A stretch of DNA of 64,000 bases from CALARM01 sp036746235 (GCA_036746235.1 DAIOEN010000007.1:1-64000), one strand, 5' to 3'; positions 27,567 to 37,972 are shown, numbered from the stretch's first letter. A program made the numbers and translations. Notes: generated from the letters alone by a model not told the origin.

Positions 27567-29738
27567 TTACTCATATCTCAGAGCATCTATAGGATCGAGG
27601 GATGCAGCTTTCCTTGCAGGATAAAGGCCGAAAAATATGCCAACCATTGCGGAAAAAGTGAAAGAAAGTATGATGGAATTAACGGATATAAAGGTTTTAC
27701 TCAACATCTTAAGAGCACTGCTTGCAGCTATATAGGTATAGACATTGGATAATCCGAGTCCCAGCAGGATACCTATAATACCTCCTGTTATACCCAGTAC
27801 AAGGGCCTCTATAAGAAATTGAAATAATATATCATTTTTCCTTGCTCCTATAGCTTTGCGAAGTCCTATTTCTCTTGTGCGTTCAGTAACAGACACAAGC
27901 ATTATATTCATAATACCGATACCTCCTACGAGAAGTGAAACGAAAGCTATACCGGCAAGCATAAAAGTCAATGCTCCTGTTGTAGCCGAAGCCCTTGCCA
28001 GAATATCTTCCTGGCTGTTAATGTTAAGATTATTCGGATCATTATTATGAAGGGGAACAAGAAGTCTTTTTATCTCGTCAACCGTATCTTTAACCTGCCC
28101 GGCAGAAGGTGCTTCAACATAAATAATACCTATATATTTTGTATTAAAAAGCCGGTAAAGAACTGTATCTATCGGTACTACAACCTGTCTGTCGTTGTCT
28201 TCTCCGAATGTTTTACCTTTTGACTGTAAAACCCCTATTACCGTAAGTCTTAAACCTCCTTTTAAAACAGTTTTGTTATTGCTTGTACTTGAACTGGCAC
28301 TCAATTTCACCAGTTTACCTATAGGATTTTCTCCTTCTTCGAATAACTGACCCGCTATATAAGAACCTATTACACATACGGGAGATCTTGATTCAATTTC
28401 TTCCTGTGTAAAATATCTGCCTTTTTCAAGAGGAAAATTTCTTACATAAAAATAATCAGTCGTAGTGCCAATCATTGTAGCTGTAAGATTATTGGACCTA
28501 TAACGGGTCACTGCATTACGGGAAATTTGAGGGGCCACTCCTTTTATTATAAAACCTTTTTTCAGAGCCTCTGCGTCGTCAAGGGTAAGCCTTCTTGCTT
28601 CTGATTCAATAGAACCTCTTATTACATTATCTCTTGTACCGGGGCGGACAAAAATTACATTTGTACCAAGGGAGTAAATCTGCTCCATAACATTGTATTT
28701 AGTTCCTTCCCCTATGGATGTCATAACTATTACTGCCGCCACTCCTATTATAATTCCGAGCATTGTGAGAAGGGATCTTACTTTATTTACTCTGAGAGCA
28801 TTCCAGGCAACCTTGAAGCTCTGAAAAAAATTCATTCTTCCTTTTATTGTAACAGTTCCTGTGATTCTGGCACCATTGTTTTCTCCGTTAAGAATAACCC
28901 TTTCACTTTCATGGATCTGTCTGTCTGAAATAATCTCTCCGTCTTTTAATTCGACAACTCTTGTGCCATATCTGGCAACCTCAGGATTATGAGTAATAAG
29001 TACTACAGTTCTTCCCTGTGAATGGAGTTCCTGAAATAATGCCATAATCTCTGCTCCTGATTTACTGTCAAGATTTCCCGTAGGTTCATCTGCTAACAGT
29101 ATGGCAGGTTTGTTCACTAAAGATCTGGCTATGGCAACACGCTGCATCTGCCCTCCCGATAGTTCATTCGGATTATGGTTTATACGTTCACCGAGACCGA
29201 CTTTAGTAAGAGATTCTACCGACATATGTCGTCTTTCTGCAGAGTTTACGCCTGCATATATCATAGGAAGTTCTACATTTTCCCCTGCACTTGATCCGGG
29301 TAGAAGGTGAAATTTTTGAAAGATGAAACCTATTTTTTGATTTCTCACAACTGCCAGTTCATCATCGGAAAGAAGTGATACTTCTTTTCCGTCCAGATTA
29401 TAGCTTCCGCTGGTAGGTCTGTCCAGACAGCCTATGATATTCATCATAGTTGATTTTCCGCTGCCGGAAGGCCCCATGATTACTATAAATTCACCCCTGC
29501 AGATACTGAGATTTATACCTTCACAGGCATGTACTTCAGTTCCGCCCATTTTATAAGTTTTGTATATATTTTTAAGTTCTATGATTGGTTTTGAAGAATG
29601 TTCCGATTTTTTGATATGATGCTCATTTTCTCTGAGCGATACGGAAATATCACTACCGGACTCTCTCTGCCCGTTAGGGGTATAGATTGTATGAATAGGT
29701 GTTTCAGAATTCAGATCACTTAATTCGTATTGTTCCAA
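27567..29738 (-). CDS. macB: MacB-like ABC transporter (ATPase-permease fusion)
   Basis: Mechanotransmission-type ABC exporter. A 45-aa N-terminal extension precedes an ATPase domain with GPSGSGKST, LSGGQMQRVAIARSL and LLADEPTGNLDS. The FtsX/MacB permease part has four transmembrane helices and a periplasmic domain (about 330-600). Such transporters drive export of peptides, lipids or antibiotics through an adaptor and TolC, both encoded downstream. Start TTG 29738 follows GAGAGGA at about 9 nt. An extended -10 motif lies at 29803-29811. The cargo is not indicated by the sequence. Confidence 0.9.
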   Translation of the reverse strand: MEQYELSDLNSETPIHTIYTPNGQRESGSDISVSLRENEHHIKKSEHSSKPIIELKNIYKTYKMGGTEVHACEGINLSICRGEFIVIMGPSGSGKSTMMNIIGCLDRPTSGSYNLDGKEVSLLSDDELAVVRNQKIGFIFQKFHLLPGSSAGENVELPMIYAGVNSAERRHMSVESLTKVGLGERINHNPNELSGGQMQRVAIARSLVNKPAILLADEPTGNLDSKSGAEIMALFQELHSQGRTVVLITHNPEVARYGTRVVELKDGEIISDRQIHESERVILNGENNGARITGTVTIKGRMNFFQSFKVAWNALRVNKVRSLLTMLGIIIGVAAVIVMTSIGEGTKYNVMEQIYSLGTNVIFVRPGTRDNVIRGSIESEARRLTLDDAEALKKGFIIKGVAPQISRNAVTRYRSNNLTATMIGTTTDYFYVRNFPLEKGRYFTQEEIESRSPVCVIGSYIAGQLFEEGENPIGKLVKLSASSSTSNNKTVLKGGLRLTVIGVLQSKGKTFGEDNDRQVVVPIDTVLYRLFNTKYIGIIYVEAPSAGQVKDTVDEIKRLLVPLHNNDPNNLNINSQEDILARASATTGALTFMLAGIAFVSLLVGGIGIMNIMLVSVTERTREIGLRKAIGARKNDILFQFLIEALVLGITGGIIGILLGLGLSNVYTYIAASSALKMLSKTFISVNSIILSFTFSAMVGIFFGLYPARKAASLDPIDALRYE

Positions 29739-29802
29739 GAATTATTATCCTCTCGCTATGCTAACTTACCATTAAGAAAGCGGCAATTATTACTGATAAA
29801 TA

Positions 29803-29811
29803 ATTATATCA
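29803..29811 (-). promoter_or_regulatory. Extended -10 promoter motif TGATATAAT
   Basis: Minus-strand TGATATAAT, 64 nt before the MacB-like start, identical to the motifs before the radical SAM gene and the CopG-like gene. The -35 region is weak. Confidence 0.5.
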
Positions 29812-29873
29812 CATATTTTGAAAATAGAGAATATTAAGAGGTGTTTTTCTGTATTTATGATTGTATTTTTTCA

Positions 29874-31196
29874 CTACTTATCACATGTGATTTTTTTTAT
29901 TTCTTCTTTTATTTCAAGCAATTCTACTTTTTCCCGGTCAGAAAAATGATCTCCTGTTCCTTCTTCTATAAGACAGGCATGGTCATAAAGAGCGTTATGA
30001 TATGCTTTATTTGAGGTAATCATAGATGTGTCTTTTATAATTTTCATAAGTCTCAGAGAAACTGCCATGTCTGTTTTCCCATACTGTCTTAGCTGGGTAA
30101 AAGAAAGATCCAGTATCTCTTTAAAACTTATTCTCCTGAGAGATACCAGTAATTCTCCTGTAAGGGGATCTTTTATTTCCCATGGACTGATGTTCTTCTG
30201 TGCCATACGAATGAGGATTCTTCCGAGATGGTCAATACATGTTACTGCAGTGGTAGGGTCATTTATGGCCGGTGATATGGCTTTAAGGGCAATATCTACC
30301 ATCTGTCTTATGCCAAGGCTTATATCCTGCTGGAAAGTCCTTACTACACCTGTGTCAAATGCGGAAATACATATGTCTTTAATCTCTTCCGTTACTTTTT
30401 CCCGTGGTGATATGTAAAGAAGAGGGGTTCCAAGAACGGTAAAATCACCTACAGGAATTTTGCAGAAAATTTTTATCCCGTATTCTTTTGCCGTCCAGGT
30501 CAATCTTTCATCGTCAATTAATTGAATATAGCCTGATTTATTACTTAACACAGGTACTATATCTTCAGGAGGTATCTGTGTATATTCCCGGTTTTCTTCT
30601 CCACGGGCTTTCTCAGGAAAAACACTGTCTATTACCAGTTCTGTTTCTCTGGCAATATGTTCATATATATAATTTATCTGTATATATTTTGACATATGAT
30701 CTATGAAATATATGAGACATCCCATACAGATCAGTGCCATTAATATGGCTGTTGAAACACTTAGTTGAGGAACAAACAGATCTGGTTCTCCATGGATTGT
30801 ACGCAGTAACAGGAGGCAATAGGTAAAGGTTCCAATGAATACACCGAGAACATTCTGACATGTTGTATCTTCCATAAAAGAAGTCAGGATTCTGGGAGAA
30901 AACTGTACAGATGATAAAGAAAGTGCCATAGCCAGCATAGAATAGACAATTGATGTAACAGTAATTATAGAACCTGCTATGGTTCCCAGTACTGTCTGGG
31001 CAGTTGCCGGTTCACCTTCAAATCCACATGGAAGCCACCTGGCCCATGATAAATTTATTAAACTATGCTGTTCCAGTGTTACAAGTATTATTTCCAGAAT
31101 AACATAGAATGCTGCTATAACAAGGGGACGGAACAGTAAACCTGTCCGAAGGTCGTATAGTAATTGTTTTATTATAAATTTAATTCTCTGAAACAT
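29874..31196 (-). CDS. DUF2254 membrane protein
   Basis: Inner-membrane protein of the DUF2254 family, function unknown. Four predicted transmembrane helices lie in the first 175 residues, with the characteristic segment AGSIITVTSIVYSMLAMALSLSSVQFS read in two parts around residues 93-119. A soluble C-terminal part of about 260 aa follows (RQMVDIALKAISPAINDPTTA). Full length (440 aa). Divergent from phosphofructokinase across a repeat-rich spacer. No clear RBS precedes the ATG. Confidence 0.85.
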   Translation of the reverse strand: MFQRIKFIIKQLLYDLRTGLLFRPLVIAAFYVILEIILVTLEQHSLINLSWARWLPCGFEGEPATAQTVLGTIAGSIITVTSIVYSMLAMALSLSSVQFSPRILTSFMEDTTCQNVLGVFIGTFTYCLLLLRTIHGEPDLFVPQLSVSTAILMALICMGCLIYFIDHMSKYIQINYIYEHIARETELVIDSVFPEKARGEENREYTQIPPEDIVPVLSNKSGYIQLIDDERLTWTAKEYGIKIFCKIPVGDFTVLGTPLLYISPREKVTEEIKDICISAFDTGVVRTFQQDISLGIRQMVDIALKAISPAINDPTTAVTCIDHLGRILIRMAQKNISPWEIKDPLTGELLVSLRRISFKEILDLSFTQLRQYGKTDMAVSLRLMKIIKDTSMITSNKAYHNALYDHACLIEEGTGDHFSDREKVELLEIKEEIKKITCDK

Positions 31197-31200
31197 ATGA

Positions 31201-31496
31201 AATCGTGACCCGTGACGGGTGGTTCGTGATGCATGATGTCTATTTTCACCGTATAATGGGCGAACACAGTGTTTTGCCTCTACTCACTTTTCACTCTTCA
31301 CTCTCCTCACTCCTTACATAAAATTCTTTACATAACTAAAAAATCCTGTATTCATTTTTTAAAAGGATTTTTTCAAATTAGTCGAATTATTCAAATCAAG
31401 TATATAATTTATATAACCTCGTAATACGTAAGTATGATGTATGAGGTGCAGGGATTATCCGGCACGCATCACGCATCACGCATCACGCATCACGAA
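31201..31496. repeat. Two heptamer palindromes between divergent genes
   Basis: 31201-31312 is a reversed copy of the composite element also at 37714, 44763 and 45920: GTGACCC/GTGACGG units, TATTTTCACCGTATAATGGG, CGAACACAGTGTTTTGCC, then TCACTTTTCACTCTTCAC. 31430-31496 runs from GTAATAC units through ATTATCCGG to four CACGCAT units. The middle (31320-31420) is AT-rich with TATATAATTTATATAA and no gene. Confidence 0.75.
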
Positions 31497-31512
31497 CTAA
31501 TATCGGGGGTTG

Positions 31513-32481
31513 ATGTTATTGAAAAGAATTGCTGTAATGACAAGCGGCGGTGATTGTCCCGGAATGAATGCCGGTATAAGATCCGTAGTAAGAACAGGTC
31601 TTACATATAATATTGAAGTATATGGTATAGAACATGGCTATACCGGTCTCATAGAAGGAAAAATAGCGAAATTAACTACAGCCGATGTAGCCAATACCAT
31701 TCAAAGGGGAGGAACCTTTCTTAAAAGTGCCAGATGTATGGAATTTAAAACAGAAGAAGGCCAGAAGAAAGCTGTTTCTTCACTTGCCAGACATGAAATT
31801 GACGGTCTTATAGTTATCGGTGGTGACGGTTCTTTAACAGGAGCTAATATTTTACACAGGGATTATAATATAAAAGTTATAGGACTTCCCGGTTCAATAG
31901 ATAATGATATATACGGAACAGATATTTCCATTGGTGCAGATACGGCTCTGAATAATATAATAAACTGTATAGATATGATAAATGATACTGCAAGTTCTCA
32001 TGATAGAACCTTTATTATTGAGGTTATGGGCAGAAATTCCGGTTATCTTGCAGTACGCTCTGCCATAGCTTCAGGGGCAGAAGCAGTTTTAATACCTGAG
32101 GTTCCCTATAATCTTGAAAATATTATTCAGATGATAAGAAAGAGATATGAAGAGGGTAAAACAAGGAGTATTATAATAGTTGCAGAAGGTGTGGGTTCTG
32201 CCTATGATTTCGGCAAGGTTCTGAGCCTTATGGGCGGATTTGACACAAGAATTATGGTTCTGGGACATATTCAAAGAGGAGGTAGCCCCAGTGTATTTGA
32301 CAGATTGCTTGCCACAAGAATGGCCTCAAAAGCCGTAGAAGCATTATTGGAAGGGAAATCCGGTTATATGACAGGTATGGAGGGCAATAATGTTACCCTT
32401 GTGGACTTCAACACTGTTTTATCCAGTAAAAAACCTCTGGATGAAACACTTCTGAAGCTTGCAGAAACGTTAATCAGTTGA
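31513..32481 (+). CDS. pfkA: ATP-dependent 6-phosphofructokinase
   Basis: Glycolytic enzyme phosphorylating fructose 6-phosphate. Visible are the N-terminal VMTSGGDCPGMNAGIR loop, GGDGS (ATP-type; a PPi-type enzyme usually has GGDD), the catalytic segment GSIDNDIYGTD and MGRNSGYLA. Length 320-322 aa matches bacterial PfkA. Start: GGGGG at 31505-31509 favours TTG 31519 (9-nt spacing, giving the usual MKRIAVMTSGG and exactly 320 aa), while ATG 31513 is closer; both are possible. No glycolytic neighbours. Confidence 0.93.
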   Translation: MLLKRIAVMTSGGDCPGMNAGIRSVVRTGLTYNIEVYGIEHGYTGLIEGKIAKLTTADVANTIQRGGTFLKSARCMEFKTEEGQKKAVSSLARHEIDGLIVIGGDGSLTGANILHRDYNIKVIGLPGSIDNDIYGTDISIGADTALNNIINCIDMINDTASSHDRTFIIEVMGRNSGYLAVRSAIASGAEAVLIPEVPYNLENIIQMIRKRYEEGKTRSIIIVAEGVGSAYDFGKVLSLMGGFDTRIMVLGHIQRGGSPSVFDRLLATRMASKAVEALLEGKSGYMTGMEGNNVTLVDFNTVLSSKKPLDETLLKLAETLIS

Positions 32482-32483
32482 AA

Positions 32484-32652
32484 GTCGTGAGTCGTGAGTT
32501 GTGAGTCGTGAGTTGTGAGTTGTGAGTCGTGAGTCGTGAAAAGTGAGAAGTGAATGCGGATACAACTGGTAACTGGTCACTGATAACTGGTAACTGGTCA
32601 CTGGTCACTGATAACTGATAACTGGTCACTGGTCACTGATAACTGCTCACTG
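32484..32652. repeat. Heptamer palindrome of GTGAGTC and TGGTCAC units
   Basis: About eight GTGAGTC/GTGAGTT units (32488-32540), a few GTGAAAA-type units, then about fifteen TGGTAAC/TGGTCAC/TGATAAC units up to 32652, ending just before the GGAGG of the FIST gene. Left and right halves use different unit sequences but keep the GTGA/TCAC complementarity. Confidence 0.8.
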
Positions 32653-32665
32653 AAAAAGGAGGATT

Positions 32666-33838
32666 ATGTCATTGAGAAAAGCTGTTTCTTATTGCCTTAT
32701 TGAAGATTCTTTTTACGCAGGTAAACTTGCTATGGAAGAAGTCATAGAGAAACTTCATGGAGATATTCCTGATTGCCTTTTTCTGTTTACTACTATAGGT
32801 CATAATATACCGGAAATTATAAAAGGTATATATTCAGTCAGCCCTTCTATCCCTCTATGCGGATGTACCGGTTCAGGAGTAATAACCGGTTCAGGATGTG
32901 ATGAAGCAAGCCGTTCAGTCGGACTTATGGGTATTAAGAGTAATACCGTTAAATTTACTCCATTTATTGTTACAGGTTTATCAAAAGATGTAGAAAAAAT
33001 TGGGAGACATATAGGAAATAAAGTTAAATCCCTGGGATTAAAGGAAGAAGATAAAAAGCTTTTAATTCTTCTGCCTGACGGACTTTTTCTCTCTTCAGGC
33101 CCCTTTCTTCCTGCTATTAAAGATGAGCTCGGCTATCATATTGATTGCGTGGGAGGCACGGCAGGTAACGACTATCATATCAGTTCTCTCACTTATCAAT
33201 TCTGTAATAATGAGGTTCATAATGATTCCGTAGCAGGTGTAATAGTCACAGGGGATTTCAACTATGCCATAGAAGTAAGTCATGGTTCGAAACCAATAGG
33301 GCTTCCCAAAACTATTACAAAAGCTACGGGAAATATATTGTATGAGATTGATAATGAACCCGTTCTTGAATTCCTTAAAAAACACTGGGGAGAAAGACGT
33401 TTTTCTAATTTCGGGCAGAATTTAAATCTTTTTGGTTTTGGTCAGTTATTTGAAGGTAAAGGATATTCACAGGATATTATTATAAGAGCCATACTGGGCT
33501 TTGAAGAAAACGGTATAAGATTAAAAACCCCTCTCCCTGAAGGAACCAGGATATATATGACCAGGAGAGACAGGGACATGGTAAAAGAAGGAACTCAAAA
33601 GATGGCTGCAAAACTTCTTTCATCTCTAAAAAAACCTGACGAAACTGCTTATTTTTATTTTGATTGTTCCGGCAGAGCTTCTCATCTGTACGGAGAAACG
33701 GAACCTGATGTAAATAATTTGCTTGACATCCTTGGGGATAAGGATATTATTGGTTTCTTTACCTTCGGTGAATATGCTCCTGTAGGGGGAGAAAATTATT
33801 TCCATAATTATACAGGAGTAATTCTTGGAATTGAATAA
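32666..33838 (+). CDS. FIST-domain sensor protein
   Basis: FIST N and FIST C domains, a predicted small-ligand sensor module. Visible are CGCTGSGVI (about 69-77), LLILLPDGL, CVGGTAGND and the C-terminal GFFTFGEYAP. 390 aa is typical for a stand-alone FIST protein. GGAGG precedes the ATG. The next gene, a hybrid histidine kinase, starts one base after its stop, so the FIST protein probably supplies the input for that kinase. Cytoplasmic, no membrane segment. Confidence 0.85.
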   Translation: MSLRKAVSYCLIEDSFYAGKLAMEEVIEKLHGDIPDCLFLFTTIGHNIPEIIKGIYSVSPSIPLCGCTGSGVITGSGCDEASRSVGLMGIKSNTVKFTPFIVTGLSKDVEKIGRHIGNKVKSLGLKEEDKKLLILLPDGLFLSSGPFLPAIKDELGYHIDCVGGTAGNDYHISSLTYQFCNNEVHNDSVAGVIVTGDFNYAIEVSHGSKPIGLPKTITKATGNILYEIDNEPVLEFLKKHWGERRFSNFGQNLNLFGFGQLFEGKGYSQDIIIRAILGFEENGIRLKTPLPEGTRIYMTRRDRDMVKEGTQKMAAKLLSSLKKPDETAYFYFDCSGRASHLYGETEPDVNNLLDILGDKDIIGFFTFGEYAPVGGENYFHNYTGVILGIE

Positions 33839-33839
33839 A

Positions 33840-36491
33840 ATGGAAGAATATCTGGAAGAAATAAAGAGGTTAAAAGAAGAAAATAAAAGATATATTCACG
33901 AGATTGAAAATTTGACCTGTGAGATTACAAGGTTGGAAGCAACTGTTATAGAGGAAAGGGGTATGGCAAATACAAAACAGCGTGCTTTAAATCTCTTTCA
34001 ACTTCTTTATCAAAAAATTATTTCTATAAAAGATAAGAAAAGTATTTTTTCTGTTACTGTTAAATTTCTCGCGGAAGAACTTGGCTATGACAGGGTTATT
34101 ATATATAAAAAGTTTGATGGTACATTTGTTGTTGTTGATTATTATGGATACAGTGAAACAGAAAAGATCTATCTCTCAGATCCCTTCTTTTCTTTTGATA
34201 TTGAAAAGAAAAAAGGTATAGTTATCAACGGCATGAATAGGAAAATCTATAATAAAGTATCTTATGAAGATAAATTTCATGTCAGATATTTTATTTGTGT
34301 TAATTTTATTGCTAATTCGGAAGGAAACTATATTCTTTTTGCAGGAAATAAAACAGAGGATACTATAAGATATCCCCGCCTCACACAGCTTGATCTGGAA
34401 ATGTTACAGACCCTGGGAAAACTTCTGGTAATTGCCATAGAAAATGCAGAATTATATACAGACCTGGAAGATATGGTAAATAAGCGAACAAAACAACTGT
34501 CAATAGCAAATGAACAGCTGATAAAAGCAAAAGAATCGGCAGAATCGGCAAATAAATTAAAAAGCGAATTCCTTGCCAATATGAGTCATGAAATACGTAC
34601 TCCTCTTAACGGTATAATCTCCATGACAGGTCTTTTGCTGGATTGTAATCTCACACCTGAACAGCTTGATTATGCCAGAACTATTTATAAAAGCGGTGAA
34701 ATTCTTCTTACTGTTATCAATGATATCCTGGATTTCTCGAAAATTGAAGCAGATAAGATGGAACTTGAGTTTATGGATTTTAATCTCAGGGAGATCCTTG
34801 AAGATACTATGGATATTCTTGCCATGAGAGCCTATGAAAAGAATCTTGAAATAAATTGCCTTATAAGACATGATGTACCTGTATTTCTCAGGGGAGACCC
34901 TGGAAGATTGAGACAGATACTTATTAACCTCATAACCAATGCCATTAAATTTACTGACGAAGGTGAAATAAAAATTGAGATTACTGAAGAAAGTGAAGAA
35001 AATTCTTCTGTTACAGTGAAGTTCTCTATAATTGATACGGGTACAGGTATAGCTGAACATCGCAGAGAGCGTCTCTTTAAATCCTTTTCTCAGATAGATG
35101 CTTCTATGACACGCAGATATGGGGGGACAGGGCTCGGACTGATTATTTCAAAAAAATTATCTGAAATGATGGGAGGCCATATTGGTTTTGAAAGTATTGA
35201 AGGGAAAGGTTCCGAATTCTGGTTTACAGCCGTTCTGGAAAAGCAGGGAAAGGAAGACACAATTGTAATACCTGAATGTATCAAAGGTTGCCCCGTTCTT
35301 ATAGTAGATGATAATTCTACATCTATGGCTGTTTTAAAAGAATATTTGACACTATGGGGATTGGCTGTTCAAGAAGCTTCATCGGGAACAGAAGCCATGG
35401 GAAAACTCTATCAGGCTGTTTCATTTAATGAACCTTTCTCTATATGTTTTATTGATGCTTATATGCCGAAAATGGACGGTGAAAGTCTCAGAGAAAAAAT
35501 AAAGAGCGATACAATTTTATCAAAAACAAAACTTGTCCTCCTGAGTTCATCTATTACAGTAGATATGGAATATTTAGCAAAAAAAGGATTTTCAAACTGT
35601 CTTATAAAACCTGTTAAAAGGGATTTACTTTATGACGTAATTCTTTCTCTGACAGGTCAGAAAATTTGTAATGAAGATACATTTACAGAAAAATCTAAAG
35701 GAACCTGTAAGGTAGAAGAAAAAGATAAAGAGAATATTCGTATTCTTGTAGTGGATGATAATACAGTCAACCAGAAAGTAGTCCTTCGTATATTGAAAAG
35801 AAGAGGTTATAATGCCTGTGCTGCAGGCAACGGGAGAGAAGCTATAAAGGCACTTCGTGAGACTGATTACAATATGATTTTAATGGATGTACAGATGCCG
35901 GAAATGGATGGTTTCGAAACTACCAGATTTATCCGCCAGTTGCAATCTCCTGAGGAAAGAATTCCGATTATAGCCATGACTGCCCATGCAATGAAAGGAG
36001 ACAGAGAACTCTGTATTGAAGCAGGTATGGATGACTATATATCGAAACCAATACAGATGCAGACCCTTTTAGATATAATAGAAAAACATCTTGTTATAAA
36101 GACAGACAGGAAAAGAGAAACTTATGCTGAAAAAACTGTGATTGATAAAACTATTCTGGATCTTGAAAAGCTTTTATATAGAGTTGATAATGACAGGGAA
36201 TTTTGCAGAGAGATTCTGGAGGAATCTTTAGAAATTATCAGAGAAGAAAAAGAAAAATTGAGAAAAGCTTTTTGTAAAGGAAATAGAAGTGATATGAGAG
36301 CCGGAGCCCATAATATAAAAGGAACAAGTGCGAATATATGTGCAAATTCTCTACATAGTCTGGCCTGTGAAATCGAAGCAGGAGCAAAAGACCTTTCACA
36401 GGATGATCCGTATGTTATAGAGAAATTAACGGTAGAAATCCAAAGGCTTGCCGCTGTAGTGGAGAGTGTTATAGTGACCAGTGACCAGTGA
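33840..36491 (+). CDS. Hybrid histidine kinase: GAF-HisKA-HATPase-REC-REC-Hpt
   Basis: Cytoplasmic phosphorelay kinase. A coiled coil (1-40) precedes a GAF domain (about 50-205), HisKA (NMSHEIRTPLN, His near 246), HATPase (NLITNAIKFTDEG; GGTGLGL), a first receiver (about 484-610, Asp in FIDAYMP), a second receiver (about 633-755, Asp in LMDVQMPEMDG) and an Hpt domain (AHNIKGTSAN, His near 822). The arrangement is BarA-like. ATG 33840 follows the FIST stop by one base; TTG 33825 would overlap it. The last residues VTSDQ and the TGA stop are encoded by GTGACCA repeat units. Confidence 0.9.
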   Translation: MEEYLEEIKRLKEENKRYIHEIENLTCEITRLEATVIEERGMANTKQRALNLFQLLYQKIISIKDKKSIFSVTVKFLAEELGYDRVIIYKKFDGTFVVVDYYGYSETEKIYLSDPFFSFDIEKKKGIVINGMNRKIYNKVSYEDKFHVRYFICVNFIANSEGNYILFAGNKTEDTIRYPRLTQLDLEMLQTLGKLLVIAIENAELYTDLEDMVNKRTKQLSIANEQLIKAKESAESANKLKSEFLANMSHEIRTPLNGIISMTGLLLDCNLTPEQLDYARTIYKSGEILLTVINDILDFSKIEADKMELEFMDFNLREILEDTMDILAMRAYEKNLEINCLIRHDVPVFLRGDPGRLRQILINLITNAIKFTDEGEIKIEITEESEENSSVTVKFSIIDTGTGIAEHRRERLFKSFSQIDASMTRRYGGTGLGLIISKKLSEMMGGHIGFESIEGKGSEFWFTAVLEKQGKEDTIVIPECIKGCPVLIVDDNSTSMAVLKEYLTLWGLAVQEASSGTEAMGKLYQAVSFNEPFSICFIDAYMPKMDGESLREKIKSDTILSKTKLVLLSSSITVDMEYLAKKGFSNCLIKPVKRDLLYDVILSLTGQKICNEDTFTEKSKGTCKVEEKDKENIRILVVDDNTVNQKVVLRILKRRGYNACAAGNGREAIKALRETDYNMILMDVQMPEMDGFETTRFIRQLQSPEERIPIIAMTAHAMKGDRELCIEAGMDDYISKPIQMQTLLDIIEKHLVIKTDRKRETYAEKTVIDKTILDLEKLLYRVDNDREFCREILEESLEIIREEKEKLRKAFCKGNRSDMRAGAHNIKGTSANICANSLHSLACEIEAGAKDLSQDDPYVIEKLTVEIQRLAAVVESVIVTSDQ

Positions 36492-36594
36492 CCAGTGACC
36501 AGTTACCAGTTACACGATGCTAAATAAGATTATAGGTAACAGATTAGTGAACGTCATTATTCACTGATAACTGCTCACTGATAACTGCTCAATG
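36474..36594. repeat. GTGACCA ... CTGCTCAC heptamer palindrome
   Basis: Begins inside the end of the hybrid kinase gene (GTGACCAGTGACCAGTGACC), passes through a 50-bp middle, and ends in TCACTGATAACTGCTCAC units just before the ribosome site of the BMP lipoprotein gene. Confidence 0.8.
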
Positions 36595-36610
36595 TAAAAG
36601 GAGGTTTTAT

Positions 36611-37717
36611 ATGAAAAAGTTGGGAATTTTTTTCTTATTATGTTTGACCATGTTTTTCCTCTGTTCCTGCCAGAAGCAGGAAGGAAATACACCGGATGGA
36701 GGGAAAACGGAAAAATTGAAAGTCGCTTTCGTCTATGTAGGTCCTATAGGAGACGGGGGATGGTCCTATACCCATGATAAAGGAAGGCAGGCTATGGAAA
36801 AAGAACTTCCTTTCGTGGAAACAACCTATATAGAGAATGTACCGGAAAATGCTGATGCAGAAAGGGTTTTTACAGAACTGTGCGAAAAAGGCTATAAGCT
36901 TATCTTCGGTACAACCCATTATATGGGTGTAATGCAGAGGGTTGCCGCCAAATATCCCGATGTGGTATTCGAAGAGTGCACAGGTTATGAAACATCTAAA
37001 AATATAGGTATATATTTCGGGAAAATCGAACAGGCCAGGTATCTTACGGGCCTTATGGCAGGTAAAATGACTAAAACCAATAAAATAGGCTATGTGGCAG
37101 CCCATACCATACCGGAAGTCATCAGAGGTCTGAATGCTTTCACCATTGGAGTAAGAAAGGCAAACCCGAAAGCAACTGTTCATGTAGTATGGACTCATAC
37201 CTGGTATGATCCTGCAAAGGAGAGGGAAGGGGCAGAGAGTCTTGTAGACATAGGTGTTGACATAATAGCACAGCACCAGGATTCATCTGCAGCACAGCAG
37301 GTGGCAGAGTCAAAAGGCATTTATTCCATAGGCTATAATTCTGATATGGCATCTTTTGCACCGAAAGCTCATCTTACTGCACCTGTATGGAACTGGACCC
37401 CTTTTTATATAAAAACAGTAAAGGAAGTTTATGACGGTAAATGGCAGACCTCTTCCTACTGGGGAGACATGAAAGATGGTACAGTAGGACTGGCACCTTT
37501 CGGCCCTATGGTACCTGAAGATATAAAAACACTTGTAGAAAAAGAAAAACAGGATTTTATTGATGGCAAACTGGACGTTTTTTCCGGCCCCATAAAGGAT
37601 CAACAGGGAAAGGTAAAGATTCCAAAAGGTAAAAACCTTACCTATACAGATAAAGATCTTGTTGAAATGGAATGGCTTGTAGAAGGTGTTGCAGGAGAAT
37701 TGCCGGGGAAACAGTGA
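36611..37717 (+). CDS. BMP-family ABC transporter substrate-binding lipoprotein
   Basis: Periplasmic binding lipoprotein of the Bmp/PnrA/Med family, which typically binds nucleosides. The lipoprotein signal ends LCSC (Cys near 20). The family core VAFVYVGPIGDGGWSYTHDKG is seen across two stretches around residues 39-60, then YVAAHTIPEVIRG and the C-terminal GTVGLAPFGPMVPED. 368 aa is normal. GGAGG precedes the ATG. The matching ATPase (43176) and permease (44868) are on the same strand but 5.5 kb away, beyond opposite-strand genes. The TGA stop lies in the first unit of a heptamer run. Confidence 0.9.
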   Translation: MKKLGIFFLLCLTMFFLCSCQKQEGNTPDGGKTEKLKVAFVYVGPIGDGGWSYTHDKGRQAMEKELPFVETTYIENVPENADAERVFTELCEKGYKLIFGTTHYMGVMQRVAAKYPDVVFEECTGYETSKNIGIYFGKIEQARYLTGLMAGKMTKTNKIGYVAAHTIPEVIRGLNAFTIGVRKANPKATVHVVWTHTWYDPAKEREGAESLVDIGVDIIAQHQDSSAAQQVAESKGIYSIGYNSDMASFAPKAHLTAPVWNWTPFYIKTVKEVYDGKWQTSSYWGDMKDGTVGLAPFGPMVPEDIKTLVEKEKQDFIDGKLDVFSGPIKDQQGKVKIPKGKNLTYTDKDLVEMEWLVEGVAGELPGKQ

Positions 37718-37972
37718 GAAGTGAAAAGTGAAAAGTGAAGAGTGAAAAGTGAGTAGAGGTGAACCACTGTTTTCGCCCATTACCCGGTGAAAATACGCAT
37801 TACGAATCACCCGTTACGCGTTACGCGTCACGATTTGATAATATAGCTGAAAAATCTGTTAACGGCCATGACCGTTTCGGTCACAACGAAATATGAGAAA
37901 GTGTCCCTCTAGTCCGTGTTACGCGTTACGATTCTCATATAAACTGATAATTGGTCACTGGTCACTGACCAA
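37714..37972. repeat. Composite heptamer element and inverted TATGAGAA element
   Basis: 37714-37833: GTGAGAA/GTGAAAA units, GAGGTGAACCACTGTTTTCG, CCCATTACCCGGTGAAAATACGC, then CACCCGT/TTACGCG units; one of four copies of this composite. 37858-37942: reversed GGCCATGACC...GGTCACAACGAA...ATTCTCATAT element. 37950-37972: TGGTCAC units overlapping the end of the minus-strand kinase gene. Confidence 0.75.
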